A stretch of DNA of 64,000 bases, taken from positions 124,001 through 188,000 of the forward strand of contig NZ_MWQY01000004.1 in NCBI RefSeq assembly GCF_002087085.1, written 5' to 3'. A program made the position numbers and the translations under genes. Positions 17,783 to 26,289 of the stretch are shown here, one piece after another. The DNA is from Marispirochaeta aestuarii. GTDB taxonomy: Bacteria; Spirochaetota; Spirochaetia; JC444; Marispirochaetaceae. Numbering within the stretch: the stretch's first letter is position 1; every line of letters starts with the position of its first letter. The notes beneath the pieces are model-generated. The model was not told the origin of the DNA. It was given only the letters and a program-made list of their open reading frames with translations, and made no database searches.

Positions 17783-19138
17783 CTACTCAACCAGCAGAAT
17801 CTGCACGTCGCAGACATTGGTGTTGGTGGGGCCTGTCATCAGAAGCCCCCCGGTTTTCTTCAGAAAGTGGTACGAGTCGCTGTTATTGATATACTCCGCG
17901 GGATCGAGATCTGCATCCTGCATGGCTTTCATGATTCCGCTGTGGGCGACTCCCCCCGCCGCATCGGTGGGGCCGTCATTCCCGTCTGTGCCGCCGGATA
18001 AAAATACGACCTTCTCTAGCCCCTCGGGATCATCCAGGAATTCCATCAGGAAGGCCAGGGCCATCTCCTGATTCCGTCCACCCTTGCCCTTTCCCTTCAG
18101 GGTCACCGTGGTCTCCCCTCCTGCGATGATACAGGCGGGCTTTTTAAAATTAAGCCGGTTCAGGGAGAGGTCTTTGGCCATGCCGGAGAAGAGCTTCGCG
18201 ATTTCCCGGGCCTCGCCGGTCAGCTGGGAAGTCAGAATGACCGGGGCGTAGCCGAGTTTCTCCGCCTCCTCGGAAGCAGCATAGAGGGCCGAGATATTGG
18301 TTCCGATAAGAACATTCCTGACGGTCCTGAAGATTTCATCCCCTTCACCGGGAGTCTCCTGGACCTTGCCGGCGACTCCGTCGGCAATAATACGGGACAC
18401 CGACTCGGGGAGTTTTTCTTCCAGGTTATACTTGCGGAAAATGTTCCGGGCATCCCTGTAGGTGGTGGGATCCGGTACGGTGGGGCCGGAGGCGATGGAG
18501 GTCAGGGGATCTCCGATAACATCCGAGAGGATCAGGCTGACCATGGTAGCCGGTGCGGCAAAGCCGGCGAGACGTCCGCCCTGAACGGCGGAGAGGTGCT
18601 TGCGGATGACGTTGATCTCCTGGATAACGGCACCACAGGCCAGAAGCAGCCCTGTAACCGCCTGAATATCGTCCAGGCTGATGGCATAGGCCTCGTCCTG
18701 GTAGGGAGCAGTCAGCAGGGCCGATCCGCCGCCGGAAATAAGGTTCAGGATAAGGGTCTTTTCATCGGCGTCGGAACAGATCTTTCCGATTCTTTTTGCA
18801 GCCTCCACGCAGCGCTCGTCCGGCATGGGATGGGCGGCCTCTATAAGATCGACATACTGAAGTTTTTCGGTATGCCCCTCCTTTACTGCCACCAGTCCGG
18901 AACTGATACGGTCTCCCAGAACAGCTTCCAGTCCCAGGGCCATCTTGGCGCTGGCCTTACCCGCACCCACGACAACAATGCTGGAATATCGGGAAAGATC
19001 GTACTCAGCGGTGTCGGTCTCGGTCCGGATAACGAGCCTGTTCCCTTCGACGCTCACCAGCTCCTTGAGCATCAGGGCCGGGTCGACCCTCTTCAGGGCT
19101 GCTGAAAAAATGGTGTTGGCATGATCAGTCTTTTTCAT
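17783..19138 (-). CDS. Glycerate kinase (GckA/TtuD, MOFRL family)
   Basis: A 451-residue glycerate kinase of the type with an N-terminal DUF4147 domain and a C-terminal MOFRL domain. Signatures are I-S-G-G-G-S-A-L-L in the first half and A-G-G-E-T-T-V with G-G-R-N-Q-E and S-G-G-T-D-G-N-D-G-P-T-D-A-A in the second. It phosphorylates D-glycerate with ATP, usually to 2-phosphoglycerate in this family, feeding glycolysis. An AGGAAAGG site eight bases before 19138 supports that ATG over the one at 19156. It overlaps the end of the upstream TPR gene by 14 bases. Confidence 0.9.
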   Translation of the reverse strand: MKKTDHANTIFSAALKRVDPALMLKELVSVEGNRLVIRTETDTAEYDLSRYSSIVVVGAGKASAKMALGLEAVLGDRISSGLVAVKEGHTEKLQYVDLIEAAHPMPDERCVEAAKRIGKICSDADEKTLILNLISGGGSALLTAPYQDEAYAISLDDIQAVTGLLLACGAVIQEINVIRKHLSAVQGGRLAGFAAPATMVSLILSDVIGDPLTSIASGPTVPDPTTYRDARNIFRKYNLEEKLPESVSRIIADGVAGKVQETPGEGDEIFRTVRNVLIGTNISALYAASEEAEKLGYAPVILTSQLTGEAREIAKLFSGMAKDLSLNRLNFKKPACIIAGGETTVTLKGKGKGGRNQEMALAFLMEFLDDPEGLEKVVFLSGGTDGNDGPTDAAGGVAHSGIMKAMQDADLDPAEYINNSDSYHFLKKTGGLLMTGPTNTNVCDVQILLVE

Positions 19139-19886
19139 GGTGTTTCCTTTCCTCATCTCTGCACATCTGCAGGTTTTTTTGTATCAGCGGAAGATCGGAA
19201 TACTCCAGGGCCGCCTGGAATTCCTCCGCCGCCCGGGGATAGTCCTTCTCATAATTCATGTAGATCGACCCCAGATTGTTCCGGGTCATAAAGTTTGTAG
19301 GATCCAGTTCGGCGGATTTGCGGTAGGATTCCGCAGCAGCCGGGGAATCGCCTTTCTGCAGGGCTTTGTTGCCCTCGTTGAACAGCCGGATTCCTTCCAT
19401 GGCATCGGCAAAGCTCGCTTCGTTCCCGCAGATTTCCAGCCTCTTCTCCAGGAAGCTGCGGTCCTCCTTCGAAGGCGCGCCCTCCTCCAGGGCCTTGCGG
19501 TACCATCCGGCAGCCTCCGCCGCCTTGCCCCACAGATAGAAGGAGTCCCCCAGGGCGCGATACCGGGGATATACCCCGCCAAAACGGTCCACCTCATCGA
19601 GGAGCAGTTTGACGGCCTCCCCGTGTTTTCCCAGGGCAAGCTTAACGAGTGCAAGGTTATGGCGCATACCGACCTTGTTGGGATCGGCCTCCAGAAGCCG
19701 GAGGAAACTGCTTTCCGCTTTATCGTATTTTCCGCTTACAAAATAGTTGAAGGCTTTACGCTGATGCCACTTGTAGAAGAGCATTCCCATGATGCCAGTG
19801 TACAGGAATATACGGATGATTGCTACACCGGGGAAGTTTACCCGTCGCTTGTATCTGCCATCTTTTTCGTGTATCACTTGTTCCAT
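19125..19886 (-). CDS. TPR-repeat protein with one N-terminal membrane helix
   Basis: A 253-residue protein. A single hydrophobic helix lies at about residues 22-40, followed by tetratricopeptide repeats (such as A-F-N-Y-F-V-S-G-K-Y-D-K-A-E-S-S-F and A-A-E-S-Y-R-K-S-A-E-L-D-P). TPR domains mediate protein contacts; the partner is unknown. The start is uncertain: the ATG at 19886 lacks a Shine-Dalgarno site and interlocks with the ATG of the divergent HAD gene in one CATG; the frame is open to 19961. Its stop overlaps the glycerate kinase start, so the two probably share a transcript. Confidence 0.8.
   Translation of the reverse strand: MEQVIHEKDGRYKRRVNFPGVAIIRIFLYTGIMGMLFYKWHQRKAFNYFVSGKYDKAESSFLRLLEADPNKVGMRHNLALVKLALGKHGEAVKLLLDEVDRFGGVYPRYRALGDSFYLWGKAAEAAGWYRKALEEGAPSKEDRSFLEKRLEICGNEASFADAMEGIRLFNEGNKALQKGDSPAAAESYRKSAELDPTNFMTRNNLGSIYMNYEKDYPRAAEEFQAALEYSDLPLIQKNLQMCRDEERKHHEKD
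19849..19877 (+). promoter_or_regulatory. Possible promoter of the HAD gene, leaderless
   Basis: TTGTAT (19849-19854), 17 bases, TATCAC (19872-19877), seven bases before the ATG at 19885. The -10 match is weak but the spacing repeats that seen at other genes of this window. Confidence 0.35.
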
Positions 19887-20541
19887 GAGTTTTACGGGAA
19901 TAATCTTTGATCTTGACGGGACCCTGTTGAACACCATCGACGACCTGGCGGACAGCTGCAACCGCCAGCTGGAAAAATACGGTTTCCCGACCCACCCGGC
20001 GGAGGCCTACCGCTACTTCGTGGGTAACGGTGTGGTAAAACTGGTTGAACGAGCCCTCCCCGATTCCAGGGAAGCGCATTCAATCCTGAATACGTTTATC
20101 AGGGATTTCCGGGCGGATTACAAGGAGCACTGTTTCGATAAAACCCGACCCTACCCGGGGATCCTTGAGCTTCTTGAAAGACTGCGCCGGGACGGTATGA
20201 TTCTCGCGGTACTGTCGAACAAACCGGACGCCGAGACAAAAAAGGTTGTCCGCTACTTCTTTCCGAAGGAGCAGTTTCACTGTGCCGCGGGACACAAGGA
20301 AGAGTTTGATGTAAAACCCGATCCCGCGGGGGTACGGGCCATTCTGAAAAAACTGGATCTGAAACCCGAAGATACAGCTTTTGTGGGAGACACCTGGATA
20401 GATATGCAGACGGCGGTCAACTCCGGATGCTTTCCCGTGGGAATCCTCTGGGGATTCCGGGATCGTAAGGAGCTCGAAGAGGCCGGGGCCCGGCGTATCG
20501 CAGCAACCGCCGAAGAGCTCTACTCCATCCTGAGAAGTTAA
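19885..20541 (+). CDS. HAD hydrolase, phosphoglycolate phosphatase-like
   Basis: A 218-residue HAD-IA hydrolase. Motif I is F-D-L-D-G-T-L (nucleophile Asp near residue 9), motif II V-L-S-N-K-P, and motif IV F-V-G-D-T-W-I-D. The cap helices lie in residues 15-85. Close family members (Gph) dephosphorylate 2-phosphoglycolate, but related enzymes act on other small phosphates. The frame is open to 19789; the ATG at 19885 is chosen because the family starts just before the Asp motif. Confidence 0.88.
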   Translation: MSFTGIIFDLDGTLLNTIDDLADSCNRQLEKYGFPTHPAEAYRYFVGNGVVKLVERALPDSREAHSILNTFIRDFRADYKEHCFDKTRPYPGILELLERLRRDGMILAVLSNKPDAETKKVVRYFFPKEQFHCAAGHKEEFDVKPDPAGVRAILKKLDLKPEDTAFVGDTWIDMQTAVNSGCFPVGILWGFRDRKELEEAGARRIAATAEELYSILRS

Positions 20542-20547
20542 GCCCGC

Positions 20548-21237
20548 TTAGAGAACGATAATATCCCCCACCCCTGTACGGTGATCACTCAGTTCTCTTC
20601 CGATCTCTCCGGAACAGTGGGTGGCGATAATCCGTTTGTAGCCGATCTCCTTCAGCTGATCCATGGTTTTCCGGATCTGATCCCTGTCCATGTTCACCAG
20701 ATGCATCCCTCCAAGAAGGGTATACAGATCATCCCCGGCATAAGTCGAGGCCACCTCCTGTGCTATTTTGAGGATTCCCGGGTGAGCACAGCCGGTGATC
20801 AGGCTCGTCCCTCTGGCACTGCGCACAACAATGCCCTGCTCCATCATCAGGTCGCCCTTGTATTCTGTGGTAAAGGTTCCCGTCGTCCTGACCGGACCGA
20901 TGTCCAGAGCCTCAGGACACAGGATAACCTCTGCCTTCCCCAGAGCTTCCTTGTCGGGGAAGATATCCTGTGCCCCGGCGGGCAGATAGACGGACAGCCC
21001 GGGGCGCAGATCCAGCAGGGTCTTTAATCCCCCCGTATGGTCCCAGTGGGGATGGGAGACAATGACCGCTTCGATCTCTTCCAGGCTTATTTCCATCTCT
21101 TTAAGGTTTTTTACCATGGCGGGACCGGCCTCACCGGTATCGAAGAGAATCTTTCCGTCAACCAGACAACTGAAGCCCCAGCCTGATTCGAGGGAGGATC
21201 GCACCGTCTGATTGTCATACAGGATATGTACTGTCAT
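20548..21237 (-). CDS. Metallo-beta-lactamase fold hydrolase
   Basis: A 229-residue MBL-fold protein of the COG1237 type. Metal-binding motifs are visible: H-P-H-W-D-H-T-G-G, G-C-A-H-P-G and the late T-H-C-S-G, with an early D-T-G-E-A-G. Relatives include the enzymes named for dihydropterin ribofuranosyl-aminobenzene phosphate synthesis, but most are of unknown substrate. The ATG at 21237 has GGAG about 11 bases upstream. A promoter lies at 21275-21303 on this strand. It converges on the HAD gene with six bases between. Confidence 0.85.
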   Translation of the reverse strand: MTVHILYDNQTVRSSLESGWGFSCLVDGKILFDTGEAGPAMVKNLKEMEISLEEIEAVIVSHPHWDHTGGLKTLLDLRPGLSVYLPAGAQDIFPDKEALGKAEVILCPEALDIGPVRTTGTFTTEYKGDLMMEQGIVVRSARGTSLITGCAHPGILKIAQEVASTYAGDDLYTLLGGMHLVNMDRDQIRKTMDQLKEIGYKRIIATHCSGEIGRELSDHRTGVGDIIVL

Positions 21238-21274
21238 GGGCAACTCCGGGGAAAGAAATGAACTGGCAGGTAGC

Positions 21275-21303
21275 ATTGTACCCCGGAATTATCCGCTTCA
21301 CAA
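21275..21303 (-). promoter_or_regulatory. Promoter of the MBL-fold gene
   Basis: On the minus strand TTGTGA (21303-21298), 17 bases and TACAAT (21280-21275). The leader would be about 30 bases, with a ribosome site. Confidence 0.45.
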
Positions 21304-21313
21304 GCTGAAGAAA

Positions 21314-21625
21314 CTATGATTCCTTCTGCCCCTGCTCGTCCATCTCCTGCAGGACCCTGCGGGTCTCCGCCAGTTCCTCCTCCAGAAGATCCGCACGGCG
21401 GCGCAAAAACTCCGCCTGATCATCCCCGGTAACCGGACCCCAGGCGTACGCGGCGCCCCAGGCGGCTCCCCGGCCCCGGCCCATACCCCGGGCAAAGCCG
21501 CGGCCTCCCCGAAAAAAACCTCGTCCCGCAAATCTTCCCCGGGAGTATCCGGTTCCGCAGTATCCCATCCCCCAGCCGCTCATGGGTCCCATTCCGGCAG
21601 GCCCTGTTCCGTCAAATCCAGGCAT
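21314..21625 (-). CDS. DUF5320 Gly/Arg/Trp-rich small protein
   Basis: A 103-residue protein that starts with M-P-G-F-D-G-T-G-P, the DUF5320 signature, has a Gly/Arg/Phe-rich middle and ends in a charged helix (residues 70-97). The family usually sits beside NifX, Mrp and DUF134 genes in anaerobes; those families occur elsewhere in this window. AGGAGG six bases before the ATG supports the start. An inverted repeat at 21644-21664 lies just upstream. Confidence 0.85.
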   Translation of the reverse strand: MPGFDGTGPAGMGPMSGWGMGYCGTGYSRGRFAGRGFFRGGRGFARGMGRGRGAAWGAAYAWGPVTGDDQAEFLRRRADLLEEELAETRRVLQEMDEQGQKES

Positions 21626-21643
21626 ACCATACCTCCTATTCTC

Positions 21644-21664
21644 TATTGATTTTCATTATCAATA
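21644..21664. promoter_or_regulatory. Inverted repeat upstream of the DUF5320 gene
   Basis: A perfect repeat, TATTGAT (21644-21650) and ATCAATA (21658-21664), separated by TTTCATT. The core (GATAATGAAAATC on the minus strand) resembles half of a Fur box. It could be an operator for the DUF5320 gene. Confidence 0.4.
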
Positions 21665-21700
21665 TAGACAAAAACAGTTTCCCTGTCAAGAAAATTATAC

Positions 21701-21729
21701 TTGACTTATTTTGTCTGATTTTCTATATT
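21701..21729 (+). promoter_or_regulatory. Promoter of the marR-wrbA operon
   Basis: TTGACT (21701-21706), exactly 17 bases, TATATT (21724-21729). A GAGGGAG ribosome site follows before the ATG at 21774. Two operator-like palindromes overlap or follow the -10 box. Confidence 0.75.
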
Positions 21730-21739
21730 GTTCAATATA
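21724..21739. promoter_or_regulatory. Palindrome over the -10 box (candidate operator 1)
   Basis: TATATTG and CAATATA around TT, a perfect 16-base palindrome containing the -10 hexamer. A repressor here would block RNA polymerase. Confidence 0.5.
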
Positions 21740-21740
21740 A

Positions 21741-21762
21741 GATAGTTTGATATTAAACTATC
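21741..21762. promoter_or_regulatory. Palindrome after the transcription start (candidate MarR operator 2)
   Basis: GATAGTTT (21741-21748) and AAACTATC (21755-21762) around GATATT, a perfect 22-base inverted repeat at about +5 to +26. Size and symmetry fit a MarR dimer site, probably for self-control by the gene that follows. Confidence 0.6.
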
Positions 21763-21773
21763 GAGGGAGTTGC

Positions 21774-22274
21774 ATGGCACAGGCAGAAAAAGATATGTAC
21801 CTGGACACCTTTACCAAGTTTTCCAGGGCCCACACTTCCGTGCTCAACTATCTCTCCGGCCCGCCGGCACTGCCGGAGGATATGACGATAACCCAGTTCG
21901 GCGTCCTTGAGGTCCTGCTGCACAAAGGCCCCCTGACCCACCGGGAAATCGCCGCCAAAATTCTCAAGAGCCGGGGGAATCTGACCATGGTAATCGATCA
22001 CCTGGAACGGGACGGCCTCGTAGAACGCCTTCCCGTTGCAGGGGACCGTCGTTCAAGGCGCGTAGCCCTCACCCCCAGGGGTGAAAAACGAATCAAAACC
22101 GTGTTTCCCCTTCAGGCAGAAGCAATCCGTTCGGTTTTCGGCAACCTGGCCGACCAGGAGGTAATACTCCTGGGACAGCTTTGCAGGAAGCTGGGCCTGA
22201 GCCTTGCGGCCGAAAACCGGAGCAGGAAAGCTGAAGGGAAAAAACCAGAGACCGCATCAGGAGGTGCACAATGA
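21774..22274 (+). CDS. MarR-family transcriptional regulator
   Basis: A 166-residue winged-helix protein. The recognition region (T-H-R-E-I-A-A-K-I-L-K-S-R-G-N) and the wing (V-A-G-D-R-R-S-R-R-V) are typical MarR. No conserved sensing cysteine is visible, so the signal is more likely a small ligand such as a quinone or phenolic compound. It overlaps wrbA by four bases (ATGA) and should regulate the operon through the palindromes at 21724-21762. The ATG at 21774 has GAGGGAG upstream. Confidence 0.9.
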   Translation: MAQAEKDMYLDTFTKFSRAHTSVLNYLSGPPALPEDMTITQFGVLEVLLHKGPLTHREIAAKILKSRGNLTMVIDHLERDGLVERLPVAGDRRSRRVALTPRGEKRIKTVFPLQAEAIRSVFGNLADQEVILLGQLCRKLGLSLAAENRSRKAEGKKPETASGGAQ

Positions 22275-22885
22275 AGGTCAACATTTTATTCTATTCCATG
22301 TACGGCCACATGTTTCAGATGGTCAAAGCCGCCAAAGAGGGGGCGGACAAGGTAACGGGAGTCGAGAGCCGAATCCTGAGAATACCGGAAACCCTCCCCG
22401 AAAATATCCTCGAGGCCATGGGTGCCCTGGAGGCCCAGAAACAGTTTGCCGACATTCCCGAAGCGACCATGGACGACCTGGCGGAGGCCGACGGTCTGAT
22501 CCTCGGTATTCCCACCCGCTACGGACGGATGAGCGCCCAGTGGGCCAACTTCCTCGATCAGTCCGGGCAGCTGTGGCTCAAGGGTACCCTGATCGATAAA
22601 CCCGTGGCCCTTATGTCCTCTTCGGCGACCCAGCACGGCGGGCAGGAATCCACCCTTATAAGCACAGCCGCCTCGCTTATGCACCACGGAATGCTGGTGG
22701 TGGGACTCCCCTACTCCTATCAGGGACAGATGGGGGTCGATGAGATCACCGGGGGCAGTCCCTACGGAGCCAGCACGATTACCGGGGGACAGGGAGAACG
22801 CCTGCCCAGTGAACGGGAGCTGGAGGGGGCACGTTTCCAGGGAGAGCGTCTGGCGATGATAGCCAGCAGACTTTCCACCAAATAG
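22271..22885 (+). CDS. wrbA: NAD(P)H:quinone oxidoreductase, WrbA type
   Basis: A 204-residue flavodoxin-like protein of the WrbA family. It has the N-terminal FMN loop (Y-S-M-Y-G-H-M), G-I-P-T-R-Y-G-R-M, and S-S-A-T-Q-H-G-G-Q-E with S-P-Y-G-A-S-T-I, all WrbA signatures. WrbA reduces quinones to hydroquinones by two electrons and avoids semiquinone radicals, in the cytosol. Control by the MarR protein would fit quinone stress. Confidence 0.94.
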   Translation: MKVNILFYSMYGHMFQMVKAAKEGADKVTGVESRILRIPETLPENILEAMGALEAQKQFADIPEATMDDLAEADGLILGIPTRYGRMSAQWANFLDQSGQLWLKGTLIDKPVALMSSSATQHGGQESTLISTAASLMHHGMLVVGLPYSYQGQMGVDEITGGSPYGASTITGGQGERLPSERELEGARFQGERLAMIASRLSTK

Positions 22886-22895
22886 ACCAGTTTAC

Positions 22896-22927
22896 CGGGG
22901 GGCGGGGATTGCCCCCGCCCCCGTTTT
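22896..22927 (+). terminator. Rho-independent terminator after wrbA
   Basis: A GC-only stem (G-rich arm 22896-22907, C-rich arm 22912-22923) with a short loop, followed by TTTT. Confidence 0.75.
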
Positions 22928-22944
22928 CATGTTTCAGTATATCC

Positions 22945-23496
22945 ATGAAATCTCCAGAATTTGAAACCATCCCTGTAAAAGGTCCCCAGGAGACCAGTTC
23001 AAACTGTTTTATCTGCGGGGTAAACAATCCCGCCGGGGTAAAGGCACGCTTCTACGAACTGGAAAGCGGCGAAGCCGCGGCGGTCTTCTCCGTGCCGGAG
23101 ACCCATAACGGGTATCCCGGAAGGGTCCACGGCGGCGTTACCGGGGCCATTCTCGACGAACTTGTCGGACGATCCATAACCAGTCTGGAACCCGGGACCT
23201 GGGGCGTAACCGTGGAGCTTAACGTACGCTACCGTAAACCGATCCCGACTGAAACCCCCTTAAGCGCCCGTGGAAGGGTCAGCCTGAACGAAAAAAGACG
23301 GTTTCGGGGTACCGGAGAGCTCTACCTGCCCGACGGTACCGTTGCCGCGACCTGTGAGGGAACCTACGTAAAACTTCCCCTGGAACGCATAGCCTCGGAA
23401 ACCGGCGGCGACCCCCACTCCCTGGCGGAGGAGGGCTGGATGAAGCGTAATTCAAGCGACGATCCCGAGGCGCTCCGCTTTCCCAGGATAAAATAG
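22945..23496 (+). CDS. PaaI-type hotdog thioesterase
   Basis: A 183-residue hotdog-fold protein. The catalytic region R-V-H-G-G-V-T-G-A-I-L-D-E is the PaaI family signature, followed by V-E-L-N-V-R-Y-R-K-P-I-P. A Cys pair (C-F-I-C-G) near residue 20 is typical of one subgroup. It should hydrolyse an acyl-CoA or acyl thioester; the substrate is unknown. The C-terminal 35 residues extend beyond the domain. The frame opens at 22909; the ATG at 22945 avoids the upstream terminator. Confidence 0.85.
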   Translation: MKSPEFETIPVKGPQETSSNCFICGVNNPAGVKARFYELESGEAAAVFSVPETHNGYPGRVHGGVTGAILDELVGRSITSLEPGTWGVTVELNVRYRKPIPTETPLSARGRVSLNEKRRFRGTGELYLPDGTVAATCEGTYVKLPLERIASETGGDPHSLAEEGWMKRNSSDDPEALRFPRIK

Positions 23497-23507
23497 GTAC
23501 TACGATA

Positions 23508-24944
23508 ATGGTCCTTATGACGGTGCCCCGGAGTAAGTCTGCCCTGCATGTAATACTTAGTCTCTCCCTCTTTTTCGGTTGGCTCCTATCCTTTCCCTTC
23601 CATGGACCTGTGCTGAATATCTACAGTGAGGCCCGGGGGTTTAACCCGGGTTATCTATCTACACTCTTTATTGCCTTTCACGGTGGAGGGATTCTCCTTA
23701 GCGGCTTCGTTGCCGGCACAACACGTTCCTGGCGGCATTTAATCCGGCCGGCGGGAATCATTACTCTCGTGGCCGCAGCAGCTATTCTCGCCGTACCACC
23801 GGACGTCGCGCCTTTTCTTTTCGCCCTTTCGGGCGCGTCGTCAGGAGTATTTATTGTAGCCTGGAGTGTTCCCTTTTCACTGCAGGTATCACCGGCATTT
23901 CGAATACAGGTCATGGCGGCGATCATTGCAGTTGCCAATATTGTGTACATTGCAGTCAAGTTGAGTCTGATTTTTTCCATGCCCGGTTTGGGAAACACCA
24001 TCAGCATGGTTTCCTTGATTGCCGCAACGGCAGTAGTTTTGCTGTTGAACACAGCTCCCGGGGATACAACGAAACAGACCAGTTCTCCCGTCAAGCTGCC
24101 GGCCGTGTTGATTGGGATACTCTGCGCTACGATCTTTCTGTTATATATAAACGGAGGATTCATGTACCTGGTACTGTATCCTTCATCCCCGGAATCCCTG
24201 ACCTGGCTTCCAATATTCCGGGACCTTGTCTACCTTTCAACTCTAATTACAATGGCCATTTCGGGCGCCAGAATAGACCGCATGGTTCCGGTTTATTTAT
24301 CTGCATCCCTGATGATTCTTGCTTTCGCGTTTTATTCCCTCTTCGGCTCCTCAACAGTTGGGTGGATAAGCGCGGAGGTTCTGTGCCAATCGTCCATGGC
24401 CCTGCTGGATCTTTTTCTCTGGACAGTTCTGGGGGATATCGCCTTTACCTACAAACGTCCATATACAGTCTTCGGTTGGGGGCTATCGGCCAATGTGGCT
24501 GGTATCCTGGCTGGAGGTTTTATTGGTGGACTCCTTATCCGATTAAACGAGAATCCGGAGCTCATTATTGCCGTATCCACCGGGACAAGCGTTTCTCTCA
24601 CCTTTCTGCTGATACCCTTGCTTGCTGCGAGACTGCTTGTAGACCTGCTGGAGAAGATCAATCTGATGCAGATGGAGTCACATAGAGAAGCCGGCGAGAA
24701 CACCGGGATCCGGGTACCCCCGGCACACAGCATACCGGGTTTTGTAGAGCTAAGCCCCAGAGAAACAGAGATAGCCGGACTTATATTACGCAGTAAGAAC
24801 AATCAGGAAATTGCTGACAAACTCTTTATCTCCGAGAACACCGTAAAAGTCCATTTGAAAAACATCTACCGAAAACTATCGGTGGCCGGGAAGAACGAGT
24901 TCTTAGCTCTGGTTGTATCGGCCTACGAAAACAGCCGAGGTTAA
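23508..24944 (+). CDS. LuxR-type regulator with MFS-like membrane domain
   Basis: A protein of about 478 residues. Residues 10-385 form a polytopic membrane domain with about 12 hydrophobic helices, like an MFS transporter. The last 65 residues are a LuxR helix-turn-helix (L-S-P-R-E-T-E-I-A-G, then N-Q-E-I-A-D-K-L-F-I-S-E-N-T-V-K-V-H-L-K-N-I). Membrane-bound LuxR regulators of this plan probably sense a ligand in the membrane domain. An alternative ATG at 23517 is seven bases after GATAAT and could be the true, leaderless start. It converges on the broken lipoprotein gene. Confidence 0.85.
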   Translation: MVLMTVPRSKSALHVILSLSLFFGWLLSFPFHGPVLNIYSEARGFNPGYLSTLFIAFHGGGILLSGFVAGTTRSWRHLIRPAGIITLVAAAAILAVPPDVAPFLFALSGASSGVFIVAWSVPFSLQVSPAFRIQVMAAIIAVANIVYIAVKLSLIFSMPGLGNTISMVSLIAATAVVLLLNTAPGDTTKQTSSPVKLPAVLIGILCATIFLLYINGGFMYLVLYPSSPESLTWLPIFRDLVYLSTLITMAISGARIDRMVPVYLSASLMILAFAFYSLFGSSTVGWISAEVLCQSSMALLDLFLWTVLGDIAFTYKRPYTVFGWGLSANVAGILAGGFIGGLLIRLNENPELIIAVSTGTSVSLTFLLIPLLAARLLVDLLEKINLMQMESHREAGENTGIRVPPAHSIPGFVELSPRETEIAGLILRSKNNQEIADKLFISENTVKVHLKNIYRKLSVAGKNEFLALVVSAYENSRG

Positions 24945-24954
24945 GAAACACCCC

Positions 24955-26289
24955 TCAGCCCACAACGCTCCATTTTTTAATAATCTCCAGAGCAGGCTTG
25001 TTCCGCACACTGGAGGCTTTGTGAAAAGAGGAATCACCATGACGATACATGGTGTCTCCCCGGTTACGCCACCAGAATCCCCAGCTCCAGACCTCGTCCA
25101 CCCAGGCGAGACTTTGAATAGACTGGAAAAAGGCCTCGTACATCTCTGCCTGGATAAGAAGGTCCTGGGCGACATCCGGATTGCTGTGGTCCGCCGGTTC
25201 GAACCAGAGCTGCCGCGGAGCCCCGGAACAGCTCATGAAGGGATTGAGGTAGATAACGGGGACTGAAGGAGTACCGACTGCAGAACCGGTAAATGCTTCG
25301 GCCGTGGTATCGTGAAAATCCGCAAAAGAAGCTGCAAGCGAAGAAATATCCGGATTCTCGGCGTCCATAATCTCCGCCCAGGGAACAACTACCGCCACGT
25401 CAAGATCTTCCACGGGGAACTGCTCCAGTTCGTGGTACAATGACCCTTCCAGGCTGCCTGTTACAACCCCGGCGTAGGCGATATCCCCGGAATAAACAGC
25501 TTTCACTGCTCCAATCAGGGCCCGCCATCTGTCTGCATTGGCATCTCGTACTGCCCCGGCAAGCTGCTTCCCAATGATCAGCATGCTTATGCCTGCCTCT
25601 TCGGCAACAACAGCCTGATCAAGCACAAAGGCGGTGTAAGCGTTGAACCAGTTGTCCCAGTACTTATATGCAAAGTCTGTTGGCGATGCGCTGGCAACTG
25701 CGTCACCGGTGGTATTCAGGAATGCAATAAAATCATCTATAAACCAGCGGTACTCGTTCCAGTCCCAGCCATCCGCACCTGGACCTGCCAGGTAGGCCAG
25801 ATCATAATTCAGTTCCAGCCCCAGTACAAAATCCAAGCCCCGCCCAGCGGCTTCGGCAGCCATGGCCCGGATTTCCGCGGATGTGGCACTGCGAAAACCG
25901 TATGCATCGCCGCTGCCGAGATAATCGAAAACAGGGGGAGTATCCGCCGTACCCTGGTCCCGGTAGCTTGCCCAGTTAAAATAGATCAGCCGCTGAGCCC
26001 CGCTACGCTACACACTGTTAAAAGTTGTCTCAAGACAATCCTGGTAGATAAAGTCGGCGTAGAAGTCCATAAGGGTATGGCCTGTGTGAAGCTTCCTGGT
26101 AATATCGGCAGGCTGAGTGTAATCACTGCCCGCAAAGATCGCCTGATACTCTTCCGGCAATTCATACACCAGGTCCTGTTCCGAGATGCGGCTGATCCCA
26201 TCGTCTCCGGAGGAACTGCACCCGGAAAAAGCAAGCGCCAGCGTCAGGGCGACTGTGGGCAGTATACATAAAGCAAACGATTTTCTCAT
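24955..26289 (-). pseudogene. Glycosidase-like lipoprotein interrupted by an in-frame TAG
   Basis: A single 445-codon frame runs from the ATG at 26289 (GGAGGGATGA upstream) to the stop at 24955, broken only by TAG at 26010-26008 after codon 93. The first part is a lipoprotein start with lipobox (F-S-G-C-S-S-S). The second part looks like a TIM-barrel glycoside hydrolase related to GH113: R-W-R-A-L-I-G-A-V-K-A-V-Y-S-G-D-I-A-Y and a W-rich C-terminus. The motif I-I-G-K-Q-L stands where clan-A hydrolases carry an Asn-Glu or similar acid/base, so the catalytic Glu may be lost too. It is probably a young pseudogene; amber readthrough is the alternative. Confidence 0.7.
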
